64,000 nucleotides of DNA from Platanthera guangdongensis. Taxonomy: Eukaryota > Streptophyta > Magnoliopsida > Asparagales > Orchidaceae. The DNA is taken from contig CM077155.1 in assembly GCA_039583875.1 (NCBI GenBank), positions 10,953,046 to 11,017,045 of the forward strand, written 5' to 3'. Below, piece by piece: positions 44,448 through 55,791 of the stretch (its first letter is position 1; each line of letters opens with the position of its first letter). The position numbers were made by a program, and so were the translations under genes. The notes below the pieces were generated by a model, which saw only the letters and a list, made by a program, of their open reading frames with translations, had not been told where the DNA came from and made no database searches.

Positions 44448-45558
44448 ATGCCTTCCAAGCGCGCCGACAAACCACTTCCGCAGGATCTGCAAGACCGCAT
44501 CAACATGGCACAGGCGCGAGCCAGGGCTAACAGCGCCCTGGTTGCCCCATGGCTAGCGAGACAGTCGTCAGTCGTGGAGACTTCTCTGCCCAAGAAGAAA
44601 AAGAAGAGGGCGAAGGTGGTTCAGCGGGACCTGCCCCACGAGAACAGGAGCCCGCCTACCCCAACCCCTAGCCGCGCGGACGGCCCCTCACCGCGGAAGG
44701 TATGCTCGATTTGCCAATTATTGAAAACACCAGCTGCTCAGTAGTTTACGAGATATCTCTCGCAGGAGACGGTTCCTGATGCTGCCGCGTCCCCGCGAGA
44801 ACCCCTGGATCCATCCTCTAGCCATCTCGAGGATCAACCGCGGGTTCCAGAGGTGGCTCCTCCACCTGACCCGAGCACCGCAGGTAACTGTTCCCTTCTC
44901 GCCCTTAACTCAAATCTTTGAATGCTGAACTGTCTTCTCGCAGTGCCAGTTTTCGCACCGCCGGGTCTCGCCACCCAGGAGAGCGGGGTGAGGGATGCGA
45001 ATCAGCCTGCCCTCGCGGTTGATTCCTCCATACCGGCGGGAGGAAATACTACCGAATCTTCCGCGCCTCCGCTTGATGTCAGTCATCCTGCGGGAGAGGA
45101 GACCCGCTCCCCCGCTCCCGACCAAGCCGGGATCACCATTCGCAAAGTTTACCCCCCCGAAAAAGGAAAGCCAATCCACCTACTCTTTGGAGCTGGGGGG
45201 GGGGGGGGGCTGGGCCTTCTCGCCTGCCGTCGACCGGGGGCCTCATCATGCTGCAGGTATATGGAAATTTTATCACGGCAATCCTCTAGCTCTCGCTATA
45301 ACAGGAACTCTTTTGCCAGGGGACATGGGCTCGCGACTTGGAGCTGAGGTAGAGGAGGAGGAAGAAGAAGAAGAAGAGGAAGAAAGAGAGGGGGAAGACG
45401 TCGAGAGCTCCCCCTTCCCTTCGTCTGACGAGATGGAGGAGATCTTGACCGGTGTCGGGAGCGCTAAAAGACGGGGGAAGAAGGTCGCCGCCGTCCTATC
45501 GAAGCTCATCCGGCGAGAACGGGTCCGCGACCTTGCGGCAAAAGAGTTTCGCCAGTAA
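44448..45558 (+). pseudogene. Antisense extra gene 1 of the Tat element, four exons, function unknown
   Basis: The start ATG at 44448 (MPSKRADKPLPQ) lies about 75 bp after a TATA box (TATAAATA at 44367-44374). Exons are 44448-44699, 44766-44883, 44944-45256 and 45320-45558. The introns are 66, 60 and 63 bp, each GT...CAG. Joining exons 1 to 3 keeps one open frame with no stop. From exon 3 to 4 the frame is off by one, with a 15-G run at 45195-45209 as the likely cause. The protein has a basic KKKKKR stretch (possible nuclear signal), a Pro-rich middle, a Glu run (about 45352-45395) and a basic helix-like end. A TAA at 45556-45558 may be a nonsense change, since helical sequence (KRLATLERDYL) continues. 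No known domain was recognised. Confidence 0.6.
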
Positions 45559-46368
45559 GTGGAAAAGAGGCTAGCGACTCTGGAGCGGGATTATCTTATC
45601 GGCGAGATGGACCGACCGGGGGAGCTACCGCCGGGTCCTCACCCGAGAGGTGCATCGAGCGAATCCGGGATCTGTCTCGCCGGGTTAACCTGGGATGCAG
45701 TGTTCTGTCGTCCTACTTCAACCCGCAGGCGCCACCCCGGACCAAGCTGCGGGAGCGAGGGAAATGGCGGTGGGAGCAAGGGAAATGGCGCTGGGAGCCT
45801 TATTGAACTGCGAGACCTCCCCTTCTCTTCCCCAGGCCTTCCCCTTCTCAGATGTACCCTTATTTATTCACTTAGAACTGTAACTAATAATTCTGCACTT
45901 ATCGCTTACTTTTTTTTATCCCGTTCTCGCTCCGCGAGAGCAATAACTCGACACTTATTACTTTTTATTATTGTATGCGTATATATGTTATTTTCCTGGG
46001 CTCTTGGCTGGCGAGAGCTACCTTGCTTCCGCCTATCTTGCCTGTCGCATGTCATCTCACAACGTTTGCGCTAGTCATTCAGTCAGTCGGTCACTATCAA
46101 ACTCGGGCGGGAAAAACGAAGCGTCGCTGACCGAGGACGCGCCGGCTGTACCGCGCCGCCTTTCTGAAAACAGCCATCATCATCACGGTTTTCTATAAAT
46201 AGGGAAGCTCACCTAGCACATTCATTTCTCCGATCCCAGTCTCTCTCCTCTTCTGTTGCTTTCGCGGTCTCTCCAAAGCTCTCGCTTGTCTCCGCCTTCC
46301 CCTTCCGTTCTCGTACCGTTCTTGCTCTCGCCTTCTTCTTGAAGTTCTCGCCTTCAAACTTCATCGCG
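45559..46368 (+). promoter_or_regulatory. Intergenic region and promoter of antisense gene 2
   Basis: Coding-like sequence trails off by about 45806. Near 46192 is TTCTATAAATAGGG (TATA box), about 170 bp upstream of the ATG at 46369, with a C/T-rich leader between. This supports transcription on the plus strand, antisense to pol. Confidence 0.55.
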
Positions 46369-48420
46369 ATGCAGGGCGGAGGCGAGGGACGTTCCAACTG
46401 CGCGGAAGCTTTTCAGAAGCATCTTTTTCCTTCCTGCACTCTCACCGTGGATGAGTTCAACCTAATCAAGACTCAATACGTTCCCGCCAGCTTCACCGCG
46501 CGGAACCCGGGCAATCATGACAAGGTAAACACCGCAAGGGAGGGGGAGCTCGCCATCCCCATCGAGCACTTCGAGGTGGGCTTCCGCCTCCCGCTGTGGC
46601 CCGAGATGCGGCAGGCCCTCCGGTATTACGGGGTGGTTCCCGCGCAGCTGAACCCAAATTCAGTTGCGATTCTCATGGCTTTCATATGTTACATGCGATC
46701 CGAGAGGATCGAGTTCAGCCTGCCCATCTTCCGCAAGCTGTTCACTTTCCGCGCCAAAGGAGGGGTGGTCTTCTTCTCTGGCCAACTGTTCAAGACGATC
46801 GGTCTCGCCAACAAGCACCATCACTGGGGCGAGAGGTTCATCTTTGTTTTCGGCGACTTCGGGAACGTACCTCTCGCACCCATCCAATACGAGGATGCCG
46901 CCTACAAGCCCCCCTCCTTGGGCTCGCGCGAGAGCGCTCTCCTTGAGTTCTTTGGAACCAAGGACTTCGACGTCCTTTACCTTCGGCGAGACGTCGATTC
47001 ACTCCTCCCTGTGCTTCCAGGAGAAGGTAAGGTCCCGCCTTCAATCTTGTTGTTCTTATTGCCCTCTTCAAGGTTGGAACTTAGTATTATCATTTTCGCA
47101 GGAGAGAGTGAGATCCCCCTACGCCAGCCCTTTGTCGAGGCTCGCGCTGGAGGGAGTCAACCTCCAAAAGACCCGCTGGCACTTGCGAAGGCCGCTGCGC
47201 AAGCTTGCCGGAAAGAGTCGGCCCCTCCTCCTTCAAGTGGTGCCGTGAAGCGAAAGCCCGGTGCCCCTGCGCCTCAACCAATCAAGAGACCCAAGACAAC
47301 CGACACCGAGAAGGGAAAGGCCGTCATGGTGCCGCCCGCCCAACCTCTCCCTGCAGGCCGCTCCTTTGAGGAGGTCTTGCAGGCTGTCAGCGAGATTGCG
47401 GCCACCAGGGGCGGCCCTGAGGCCCCTGCTGAGAACCCTCACGCCCCTGGTGCCGCAGAGAGCGAGGGTGCTGCCGCCGGGACCTCCAGCCAGCCCCTGT
47501 CTGGAGAGGTGCCACGGGGCCATCGCAATTTTGGTCTGGGCATGAGGTGCCTGGACGCAGAGAACAAGCCGCTGCTTCAGTGGGATCCCGACGCCAACAA
47601 GGTCTCAAACTCGTCCCTCTTGCCAAGCTGGGTCGAGCGAGACGAGGTGACCAGCGAGGCTTTCGCCTTAGGATACTGCCTCTACAGCCGGGAGGATGCC
47701 AGCGTCTACGACAGGATGTCGACCCGGCTGTTGGCTTATGATTCTACTCGCGCCCTGATGCGCAGGCTGGAGCTTGTGCGCATGTGTGCTCGCTAGAGCA
47801 TCACAATAGACCGCAATTTTCAAGACATGTTCAAGGCTAGGGATGATGCGGTGGCTCAGGCGGCTACTCTGGCCAAGGAGCTGGCCGAGGCCCAGCAGCT
47901 GCTAACTTCGCGCCAGGCGGAAGGGGTAAGCGAGATCTTTCACAATGCTTACTCTCGCTACCTTAACTCTTCTCTTTTATGCTAATCTTTCGCTGTTCAG
48001 GATTCCGCCCAAGACACGCTTCACGAGGAGCTATCCCAAGCTCGATATGACAACATCCTTCTGAGGGAGCAGATTGCGCGCCTGGAGGCGAGTGTGGCCC
48101 CCCCGCTGGAGGAGAGACTGAAGAGTCGGTACTACTCGGTCTATGATATCGACAAGCTGCTCCAAGCCAACGCGCAGGCTACAGTCAGGTTGACGCTGGA
48201 GACGCTGCGAGACGTCAACTGCTGGGATGGGAGGGGCAAAGACATCACCGCCCAACAGCTCGCGCCCTGGCTCTTCGAGCCCATTCCAAAGCCCCCGAGC
48301 ACCCCTGATACCCCACCCTCGGATGTCCCGAAATCCCCTGCAGCGGGTGGCGAGACCTCCGGGGAGAGCTCCGGTGAAAGCTCTAGCGGGAGCTCTGAGG
48401 GGTATAGCTTGTCTCCTTAA
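46369..48420 (+). pseudogene. Antisense extra gene 2: plant gypsy-type transposon protein (Transposase_28-like), three exons
   Basis: ATG at 46369 (MQGGGEGRSNCAEAF). The N-terminal ~200 residues match the plant 'putative gypsy type transposon' domain: FEVGFRLPLWPEMRQALRYY, GVVPAQLNPNSVAILMAF, FRKLFTFRAKGG. Exons are 46369-47026, 47102-47925 and 48001-48420. Both introns are 75 bp with GT...CAG borders, and the joined frame stays open except one TAG at 47794-47796. The middle is Ala/Pro-rich with KRKPGAPAPQ and KRPK basic patches. The end is coiled-coil-like (KELAEAQQLL, LREQIARLEAS) with a Ser/Gly/Glu tail. Its role is unknown. It sits between pol and the 3' LTR, in antisense to pol. With a single stop it is among the best preserved genes here. 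Confidence 0.78.
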
Positions 48421-48934
48421 GGGGCCCCTTTTTCTTTTCTTTCAGCCTCAATGTAAAGCGCGAGACGCTCTAATCTTGCATTTATATAATATATTTTTTT
48501 GCGAACGTTTTCATTGTAAATGCCTTGTCCTGTTATTGTGGATGTGCTTAATGTAACTGTTGTGGCCGAATGCTTCCTTCGTATGCTTTCGCCTGGGCCC
48601 TTGGCCACCCTAGGATAGTCTTAGTGACGAATCAGCGGGAACCTGCTGCAAACTGTCAGTCGGGAGCGTGGCTTGCGAGTCCCTTAAGATGGGACCGTCC
48701 CCCCTTAGTCTGCGCGAATCCATTCAGGCCCGTCGCCCAACAGTTCCGCCTGTTTGCTCGAGAATATAAAAAGGAGCATCCTCGGCGAAAGCCCTCCTTC
48801 AGCGAGACCTCTTTGACGGGGATTTCCCTGTCGAGATCTATTCCGACCAAGACCTTTCCTACCTTTACCTCTTTCCATTTCGTGTTCCTGGTGCACTTCC
48901 TGCCTTGTCCAAACCAAATCAGTCCTAACCCGTC
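48421..48934 (+). other. 3' flank of antisense gene 2 and second TATA-like region
   Basis: C/T-rich then AT-rich sequence suited to a 3' untranslated region (near 48480-48500). A TATA-like GAGAATATAAAAAGG at 48760-48774 lies before the tandem array. No domain is encoded. Confidence 0.4.
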
Positions 48935-50424
48935 CTAACCTATCCCCCACAGGCGAGTCTACGGACCTGCCAGATAGATGAGAGCCTACGCAGCGGGTCT
49001 ACCTGGGGCCGAGCCGAGCTCGGGGTGCCGATGAAGATCTCAAACCAACCAAACCTATCCCCCACAGGCGAGCCTATGGACCTGCCAGCTAGATGAGATC
49101 CTGCGCAGCGGGTCTACCTGGGGCCGAGCCGAGCTCGGGGTGTCGATGAAGATTGCCGATGAAGATTTCAAACCAACCAAACCTATCCCCCACAGGCGTG
49201 CCTACGGACCTACCAGCTAGATGAGAGCCTGCGCAGCGGGTCTACCTGGGGCCGAGCCGAGCTCGGGGTGCCAATGAAGATTTCAAACCAACCAAACCTA
49301 TCCCCCACAGGCGAGCCTACGGACCTGCCAGCTAGATGATAGCCTGCACAGCGGGTCTACCTGGGGCCGAGCCGAGCTCGGGGTGCCGATGAAGATCTCA
49401 GACCAACCAAACCTATCCCCCACAGGCGAGCCTACAGACCTGCCAGCTAGATGAGAGCCTGCGCAGCGGGTCTACCTGGGGCCGAGCCGAGCTCGAGGTG
49501 CCCATGAAGATCTCAAACCAACCAAACCTATCCCCCACAGGCGAGCCTACGGACCTGCCAGCTAGATGAGAGCCTGCACAGCGGGTCTACCTGGGGCCGA
49601 GCCGAGCCGAGCTCGGGGTGCCGATGAAGATCTCAAACCAACCAAACCTATCCCCCACAGGCGAGCCTACAGACCTGCCAGCTAGATGAGAGCCTGCGCA
49701 GCGAGTCTACCTGGGGCCGAGCCGAGCTCGGGGTGCCGATGAAGATTTCAAACCAACCAAACCTATCCCCCACAAGCGAGCCTACGGACCTGCCAGCTAG
49801 ATGAGAGCCTGCGCAGCGGGTCTACCTGGGGCCGAGCCGAGCTCGGGGTGCCGATGAAGATTTCAAACCAACAAAACCTATCCCCCACAGGCGAGCCTAT
49901 GGACCTGCCAGCTAGATGAGATCCTGCGCAGCGGGTCTACCTGGGGCCGAACCGAGCTCGGGGTGCTGATGAAGATTTCAAACCAACCAAACCTATCCCC
50001 CACAGGTGAGCCTACGGACCTGCCAGCTAGATGAGAGCCTGCACAGCGGGTCTACCTGGGGCCGAGCCGAGCTCGGGGTGCCGATGAAGATTTCAAACCA
50101 ACCAAACCTATCCCCCACAGGCGAGCCTACGGACCTGCCAGCTAGATGAGAGCCTGCGCAGCAGGTCTACCTGGGGCCGAGCCGAGCTCGGGGTGCCGAT
50201 GAAGATCTCAAACCAACCATACCTATCCCCCACAGGCGAGCCTACGGACCTGCCAGTTAGATGAGAGCCTGCGCAGCGGGTCTACCTGGGGCCGAGCCGA
50301 GCTCGGGGTGCCGATGAAGATCTCAAACCAACCAAACCTATCCCCCATAGGCGAGCCTACGGACCGCCCAGCTAGATGAGAGCCTACGCAGCGGGTCTAC
50401 CTGGGGCCGAGCCGAGCTCGGGGT
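48935..50424. repeat. Tandem array, ~117-bp unit, about 13 copies
   Basis: CCTATCCCCCACAGGCGAGC recurs at about 48939, 49056, 49180, 49288, 49409, 49526, 49648, 49766, 49876, 49991, 50108, 50220 and 50337. Each unit also holds GACCTGCCAGCTAGATGAG, GCGGGTCTACCTGGGGCCGA and a GCCGAGCTCGG palindrome. Units are very similar, implying recent homogenisation. Tandem repeats between pol and the 3' LTR are common in Tat elements. Confidence 0.95.
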
Positions 50425-50538
50425 ATTACACAACACATAATTATGTTATAATATGAAGAATTTGATAATAGTTAAGAGAGTCAATCAATGTAGTATAATA
50501 AGTTTATTTTTGAAATACATGGTTACATCCTTCCCCCT

Positions 50539-53500
50539 TCAGGGGTAGAAGCGTTTTAGGTCATCGCCGCTCCAAGTGTGGCTTAGGGCCCTCCCCTCCA
50601 CGTCCTGGAGGTAGTATCCCCCTGTTCCGAGGACTTCCTTCACTATGTATGGTCCTTCCCAGTTTGGGTGGAGCTTGCCCACGGGAGCCGACCTTCCCTC
50701 CGCGTCAACCTTTCTCAGCACCAGATCCCCTTCAGTAAACTGCTTGACCCTGACATGCTTATCAAAATGCTTGGCCATTCGCCGCTTGATCTCTTCTTGC
50801 CTGATGGCCGCCACGTCTCGCAACTCTTCCACCATATCCAACGAGAGGCGTTGTCCCTCCTCATTTTCCCACCTCCAAGTCTCGTCTCCTTCGCCCGCGG
50901 CTGTGACTCGCGGGGACCGGACCTCGAACTCCACTGGCAGGATGACCTTACACCCATGAGAGAGCTTGAAGGGGGTCTCACCGGTGGCCGTGTTCGGGGT
51001 CGTTCGCAGGGCCCACAGGACCGAGGGGAGCTGTTCCACCCAATTCCCCTTTAAGTTCTCCACCTTTTTCTTTAGTAGGTTCACAATGATTTTGTTTGCC
51101 GCTTCCACCTGGCCGTTACTCCGGGGGTGGTGGACGGAGGCAAACTGGAGATCTATCCCTAGTTGGGCGCAGAAGCTGATGAACTCCTCGCTGGCAAACT
51201 GGGGGCCGTTATCTGTCACTATTTCTTGGGGCAACCCATGTCTGCAAATGATCTCCCCCCAGACGAAGTTCCTTATGACCTGTGAGGTGACCTTGGCTAA
51301 GGCTTTAACCTCTAGCCACTTCGAGAAATAATCGACCATGACCAAGAGGAACCTCCTCTGCCTACTAGCCGGAGGAAAGGGCCCAACTAAGTCCATTCCC
51401 CAGATGGCGAATGGCCACGGTGCCGTGATACTTCAGAGCCTCTGAGCTGCCAAGAGCTGAAGGGGGGCGTATAGCTGACATTTTTGACACCTCCTCGCAA
51501 ACTCCATGGCATCCTTCCTTAGGGTGGGCCAGAAGTACCCCTGCCTGACCACCCTTTCCTCCAGCGTCCTTCCTCCAGAGTGACTGCCGCATTCGCTTGA
51601 GTGCACCTCCCTCAATACCTTCGGGATCTCTTCTTCGGTCACACATCTAGCTAGGAGCCCTGACAACATCTTACGATGCGGGCCCCCCTTCATCATTAAG
51701 TAGTGGGCTGCTTTGCGCTTGAAGCTTCTCCCGACCTTGGTCCCCTCAGGAAGTTCATCGGTGGTTAGGAAGGTCACAAATAGATCCACCCACGTGGGTT
51801 GCCGATCTACCACCATCAACTCTCCTTCCTCGATAGCTGTTTGAAATAGCTCTGTCAAGGTCCCTCCTCCTCGAGGTCCGAATTTGGCTAATCGATCGGC
51901 TTCTACACTTTCTTCCCTTGGAACATGTTGAATTGAGAATGATCGGAACCCTCCGATGATCGCCCTTACCTTGGAGAGGTATTTGATGAGGGTAGGTTCC
52001 CGAGCTTCAAACTCTCCCTGGATCTGCGATGCTACTACCTTTGAATCCGTGAGGGCTTCCACATCCTGGATCTCCAGCTCCTTTGCCAAGCGAAGGCCGG
52101 CGATCACGGCCTCATACTCTGCTTGATTGTTGGTTACAGGGAAATGTAAAATGACCGCTTCCTCTATGGTTACCCCTTGAGGACTTGTCAATACCACCCC
52201 TACCCCGAGGGAGTGCCTTCCCGAGGCCCCATCCACCATCAATTTCCATGCTTCTCGAGGATGCTGCTCTCCCCCCTCGACTTCAACAATGTAGTCTGCT
52301 AGGAAGTCCACCACTGCCTGTGCCTTTATGGAGAGTCTTGGGATAAAAGAGATGTCGAACTCACTTAACTCAATGGACCACTTAGCTAGTCTCCCCGAGT
52401 GCTCCACTTCTTCGAAGATCTTGTGAAGAGGGTGGTCGGTTACCACCCTAATCGAATGTGCTTGAAAGTACGGCCGGAGTTTCCTTGCCGAGATGACCAA
52501 GGCGTAAGCGAGCTTTTCAAGGATGGGGTAGCGGAGCTCTGCTTTCCTCAATATCCGGCTGACGTAGTAGATGAGCAGCTGCTTCTTTCCTTCTTCCCTC
52601 ACTAGGACGGAGCTCACCACCTCTGCTCCTACTCCGAGGTACAAGGTCAGGTCCTCTCCTTCCTTTGGGCTCTGAAGTAGAGGAACCTGAGAGAGTTGTT
52701 TTTTCAGCCCTTGGAAAGCCTCTTCGCACTCGGTTGTCCATTCGAACCTTTGATTCCCCCGCAGCACCTTAAAGAATGAAGAACACTTGTCTCCTGCCCT
52801 AGAGAGGAACCTGCTTAGCCCAGCCAGCTTGCCTGTCAAGCGCTGGACCTCCTTGGCGTCGCGAGGTGACTCCAAATCCAGGATGGCCTTTACCTTGTCC
52901 GGGTTGGGCTCCACCCCCGCCGGAGTCAGAAGATGCCCGAGGAACTTCTCGCGGCTGGCCCCGAAGACACACTTCAAGGGGTTCAGCCTCATCTTGAACC
53001 TCCTTAAGGTGGCGAATGTTTCCTCCAGATCTTGTAGATGCGAAACCATGCACTTGCTTTTGATCATTAGGTCGTCGACGTAGACCTCCAAGTTCCTCCC
53101 CCTCTGATCCCGGAAGACTCGATCAATCATGCGCTGATAGGTAGCCCCTGCGTTCTTTAACCCAAAGGGCATCATTTTGTAACTGAAGCATCCCTCCCTC
53201 GTGATGAAGGAAACATCCTTGGTATCAGGAGGGTGCATCCGGATCTGGTGATAACCTGAAAAAGCATCTAAAAAGCTCATGACAGAAAAACCGACGGCTG
53301 AATCAACCAGCGCGTCGATCCGAGGCAGAGGGTAGCAATCCTTAGGGCATGATTTATTTAACAAAGAAAAGTCAATACACATTCTCCAATTACCACCTCC
53401 TTTTTTAACCATTACCACATTTGAAATCCAGCCCGGATACTGGATCTCCGAGATGAAGCCAGCCTCCAGGAGCTTCCTGACCTCCTCGCGAATGGGCTCC

Positions 53501-54176
53501 TACAGCTTGGTGGCGATGACCCTCATCTTCAGGCGTATGGGGCGAGCGCGGGGGTCCAAGTTCAGGCGATGGCAGGCCACGTCTGCATCGATGCCCGACA
53601 TGTCTGCCGTGCTCCAGGCGAAGATGTCGACGTTGCCTTGAATACAAGCCCGCACTTGCTCCCGGGCCTCGGGACTTAAGCCCCCGCTGACCCGCACCCT
53701 TTGCACTATCCCTGCGCTGGTGAAGACCTCCATCTCCACCACTTCTTCGGCCGGCTCCAGCCGCAACTGCTCCCAGCCGGCCCTTGCCTCTTCCTCCAGC
53801 TCCAGCTCTCCCCATTCTACCTCCTCCTCAATCTCCATCGCTTCTACCAGCCCATCCTGCTGCTGCTCGACCCTCACGCCCCTCGGGGCCTCTCCCTCAA
53901 CTCCTCCTGGCGCTTGTTTTCCTACTTCCATTGCCCCTTCTGGGCTCTCCTGCTCCTCGTCCCCCCGGACCACCTGCTCATCTCCTTGCTGCTTCTCGGT
54001 CTCCTCTTCTCCCACTTCCTCTTCAACTATTTCTCTTGCCTCCTCTAGGCCCATTCCCTCTTCCTCAACGACCTCCTCAAGTGCCGCCATCTCAATCTCC
54101 AACTCCTCTGCCTCTGCCATCCACGACACGGTGTTGACTGCTGTAACGTAGCATTGTCTCGCCACCTTCGGGTCCC
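50539..54176 (-). pseudogene. pol: Tat pol: reverse transcriptase, two RNase H domains, integrase
   Basis: One minus-strand frame runs from the Athila junction at 54176 (GDPK-type start, then VARQCYVTAVN) to a TAG-type stop after DDLKRFYP at 50539. A Glu-rich linker is followed by FAWSTADMSGID, then a stop at 53500-53502, then RT (MVKKGGGNWRMCIDF, FLDAFSGYHQI, MPFGLKNAGATYQR, YVDD at 53071-53082). RNase H follows (SIRVVTDHPL), then a second, archaeal-type RNase H (WKLMVDGASG, NNQAEYEAVIAGL, LTDSKVVASQI). Integrase has CQKCQ, a stop at 51433-51435, GMDLVGPFP, IVTDNGPQF and SNGQVEAANK, so the DDE residues are kept. Only these two internal stops break the frame. The gag and protease part is displaced. 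Confidence 0.93.
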
Positions 54177-55643
54177 TGATAACTTCGCAAAAAGAAGTTA
54201 TCTTCATCCCTATTTTAACCATTTTTAGCCATGTTATGTGATATTTATACATGAAAAGTAGATAAAATCCAATTGCCGCATGATTTGGAGTCAAAATGTT
54301 TATACTCTCATTTTTATATGTTTCTATGATAGGATTCAGGGAGAATTTAAGTCAAGGGTTGAAGGCTAAGTATTGTGAAAAATCTGGGAAATTTGTTGCA
54401 ACATATTCTCAACAAATCTGGCAGGTCAAATTGGGCAGAAATACAGAACCAGAAATGTTGCAACATATTCGCAACATTTCTGACAGTTAGAGGAAATTTA
54501 GATCCGAAATTACTGCAATTTCAACAGTTACAACCTATTTTTAAGCACTCATTCAACATTTAAAAATGACTGGAAGTGGGGCCCACTAATTTGAAAAGAA
54601 AGGGAGAGTTTAAAGGAGGAAAATTTCAGCCATTAAAGGGGGGATTCATTTCTATTCTTGGGCAGCCATTAGAGAGGAGGAGAAAAACTGCCTGGAGAAA
54701 TTCGGTCAAGGAAGAACCAGTCCAGTCTTGGCATTCGGGCTGAAGGAAACGCTTCCACATCACTGGAGAAGGGAAGATTCGCATTTTTTTTCGAAATGTT
54801 TAGTAAGATCTCTTCAGTTTTGTGTTATTTTCCCGCAGTCATGAACTAAAACTCTCTAGTCTTGCATGATGAGAGTAGTATGTGTATTTTGATGATGAAC
54901 ATCTTTGATTTTGAGTTTGTTTTGTGATTATCTTTATAGATCTTGTGATTTTTATGGTGGAATTGTTGGATCATGTCTTTTTATTACATTGCGTCGCGAG
55001 AATCGAGAGATGAGCGTCATAACGTTAATTCAAGGGCTAGTTTATCGCAGTGCGAGAATCGAGAGATGAGCAATGTGAATCATTAACCAAAATTTCTGTA
55101 TTTTTACGGCGTTTCAAGAGTCGAGAGAGGAGAAACGTGCGTGCATCACAAGATCTATTGAGTTTTTAAAAGTGAAAGAGATTTCCTTTTTATGCTAGCG
55201 AACTTGATTCTTGCACTTCATAATATTTTCGTTTTGCCTAAGTTAGAGATAACTAGGGTTGCGTAGATATTAAGACTCCTTGTATCGAGAGATAAATGTT
55301 TCTTCCTTAAAAATCATCGCAAGATAATTCAAAGCTCAACCAAATGAAATATTTATTTTATCATCATCATGTTACACATATGAAATCAGAAATGCAAGGC
55401 TATTTTCTCTAATTGCTAAGAAATTACTTTAAGATCTAGTTAAATTAGTTTTAATATTTATCTAAAAGTTTTAATCTATTTTCAGAAAATCAATTAATCG
55501 TTTTACTTGGATTCATAGAAACGATGTAGCTAGTAATTGTAAGCACTAAACCAATCACTTCTCCATGGGAACGATCTCACTCACTCTGTATTACTTGTAC
55601 GACACGTATACTTGCGTTTTCAAGCTCTATTTTGCGTGTATCA
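54177..55643 (+). repeat. Athila 5' LTR
   Basis: 1467 bp, starting TGATAAC and ending GTGTATCA, which gives a TGATA...TATCA inverted end pair. A 9-bp hairpin (GATAACTTC with GAAGTTATC) sits at the very start. The left edge is set by the sharp end of Tat coding sequence at 54176. The right edge is set by the primer site. The phrase CGAGAATCGAGAGATGAGC occurs twice, near 55000 and 55050. Confidence 0.75.
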
Positions 55644-55648
55644 AGTTT

Positions 55649-55668
55649 TTTGCGCCATTGCCGGGGAG
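55649..55668 (+). promoter_or_regulatory. Athila primer-binding site (Asp tRNA type)
   Basis: TTTGCGCCATTGCCGGGGAG closely resembles the standard Athila TGGCGCCGTTGCCGGGGA site, a few bases after the LTR end. Confidence 0.8.
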
Positions 55669-55791
55669 GTGCAACAGATTTAGTGTTTTTCTTCTCACAA
55701 TATTAGTGAACCTTAGTACGTGGAGGTCAAGTTTCGTTTTCACTTGTTAGTTTATTATTTTTGGGTTATCATCTTTGTCATCCGATAGTGT

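Larger units (their letters stand above)
43534..54176 (-). mobile_element. Tat-lineage gypsy retrotransposon, 3' two-thirds, with antisense extra genes
   Basis: Reading the minus strand: pol (54176 to 50539), a 117-bp tandem array (50424-48935), a region with two spliced genes in antisense (48420-44448), a polypurine tract, and the 3' LTR (44252-43534). Dual RNase H domains, GDPKVARQCYVT-type sequence after the protease and the 3' tandem repeats are Tat features. Gag, protease and the 5' LTR are missing because an Athila element starts at 54177 inside the coding frame; they may continue beyond the window. Extra antisense ORFs are known in Tat elements such as maize Grande. Confidence 0.85.

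Noticed and set aside
48935..50424. Regular repeats that might suggest a CRISPR array
   Set aside because: The whole 117-bp unit is repeated with no unique spacers, in a plant retroelement context with no cas genes.
53701..54151. Ser/Pro/Leu-rich plus-strand frames opposite the Tat pol linker
   Set aside because: They mirror the Glu-rich linker of the minus-strand frame and have no features of their own.
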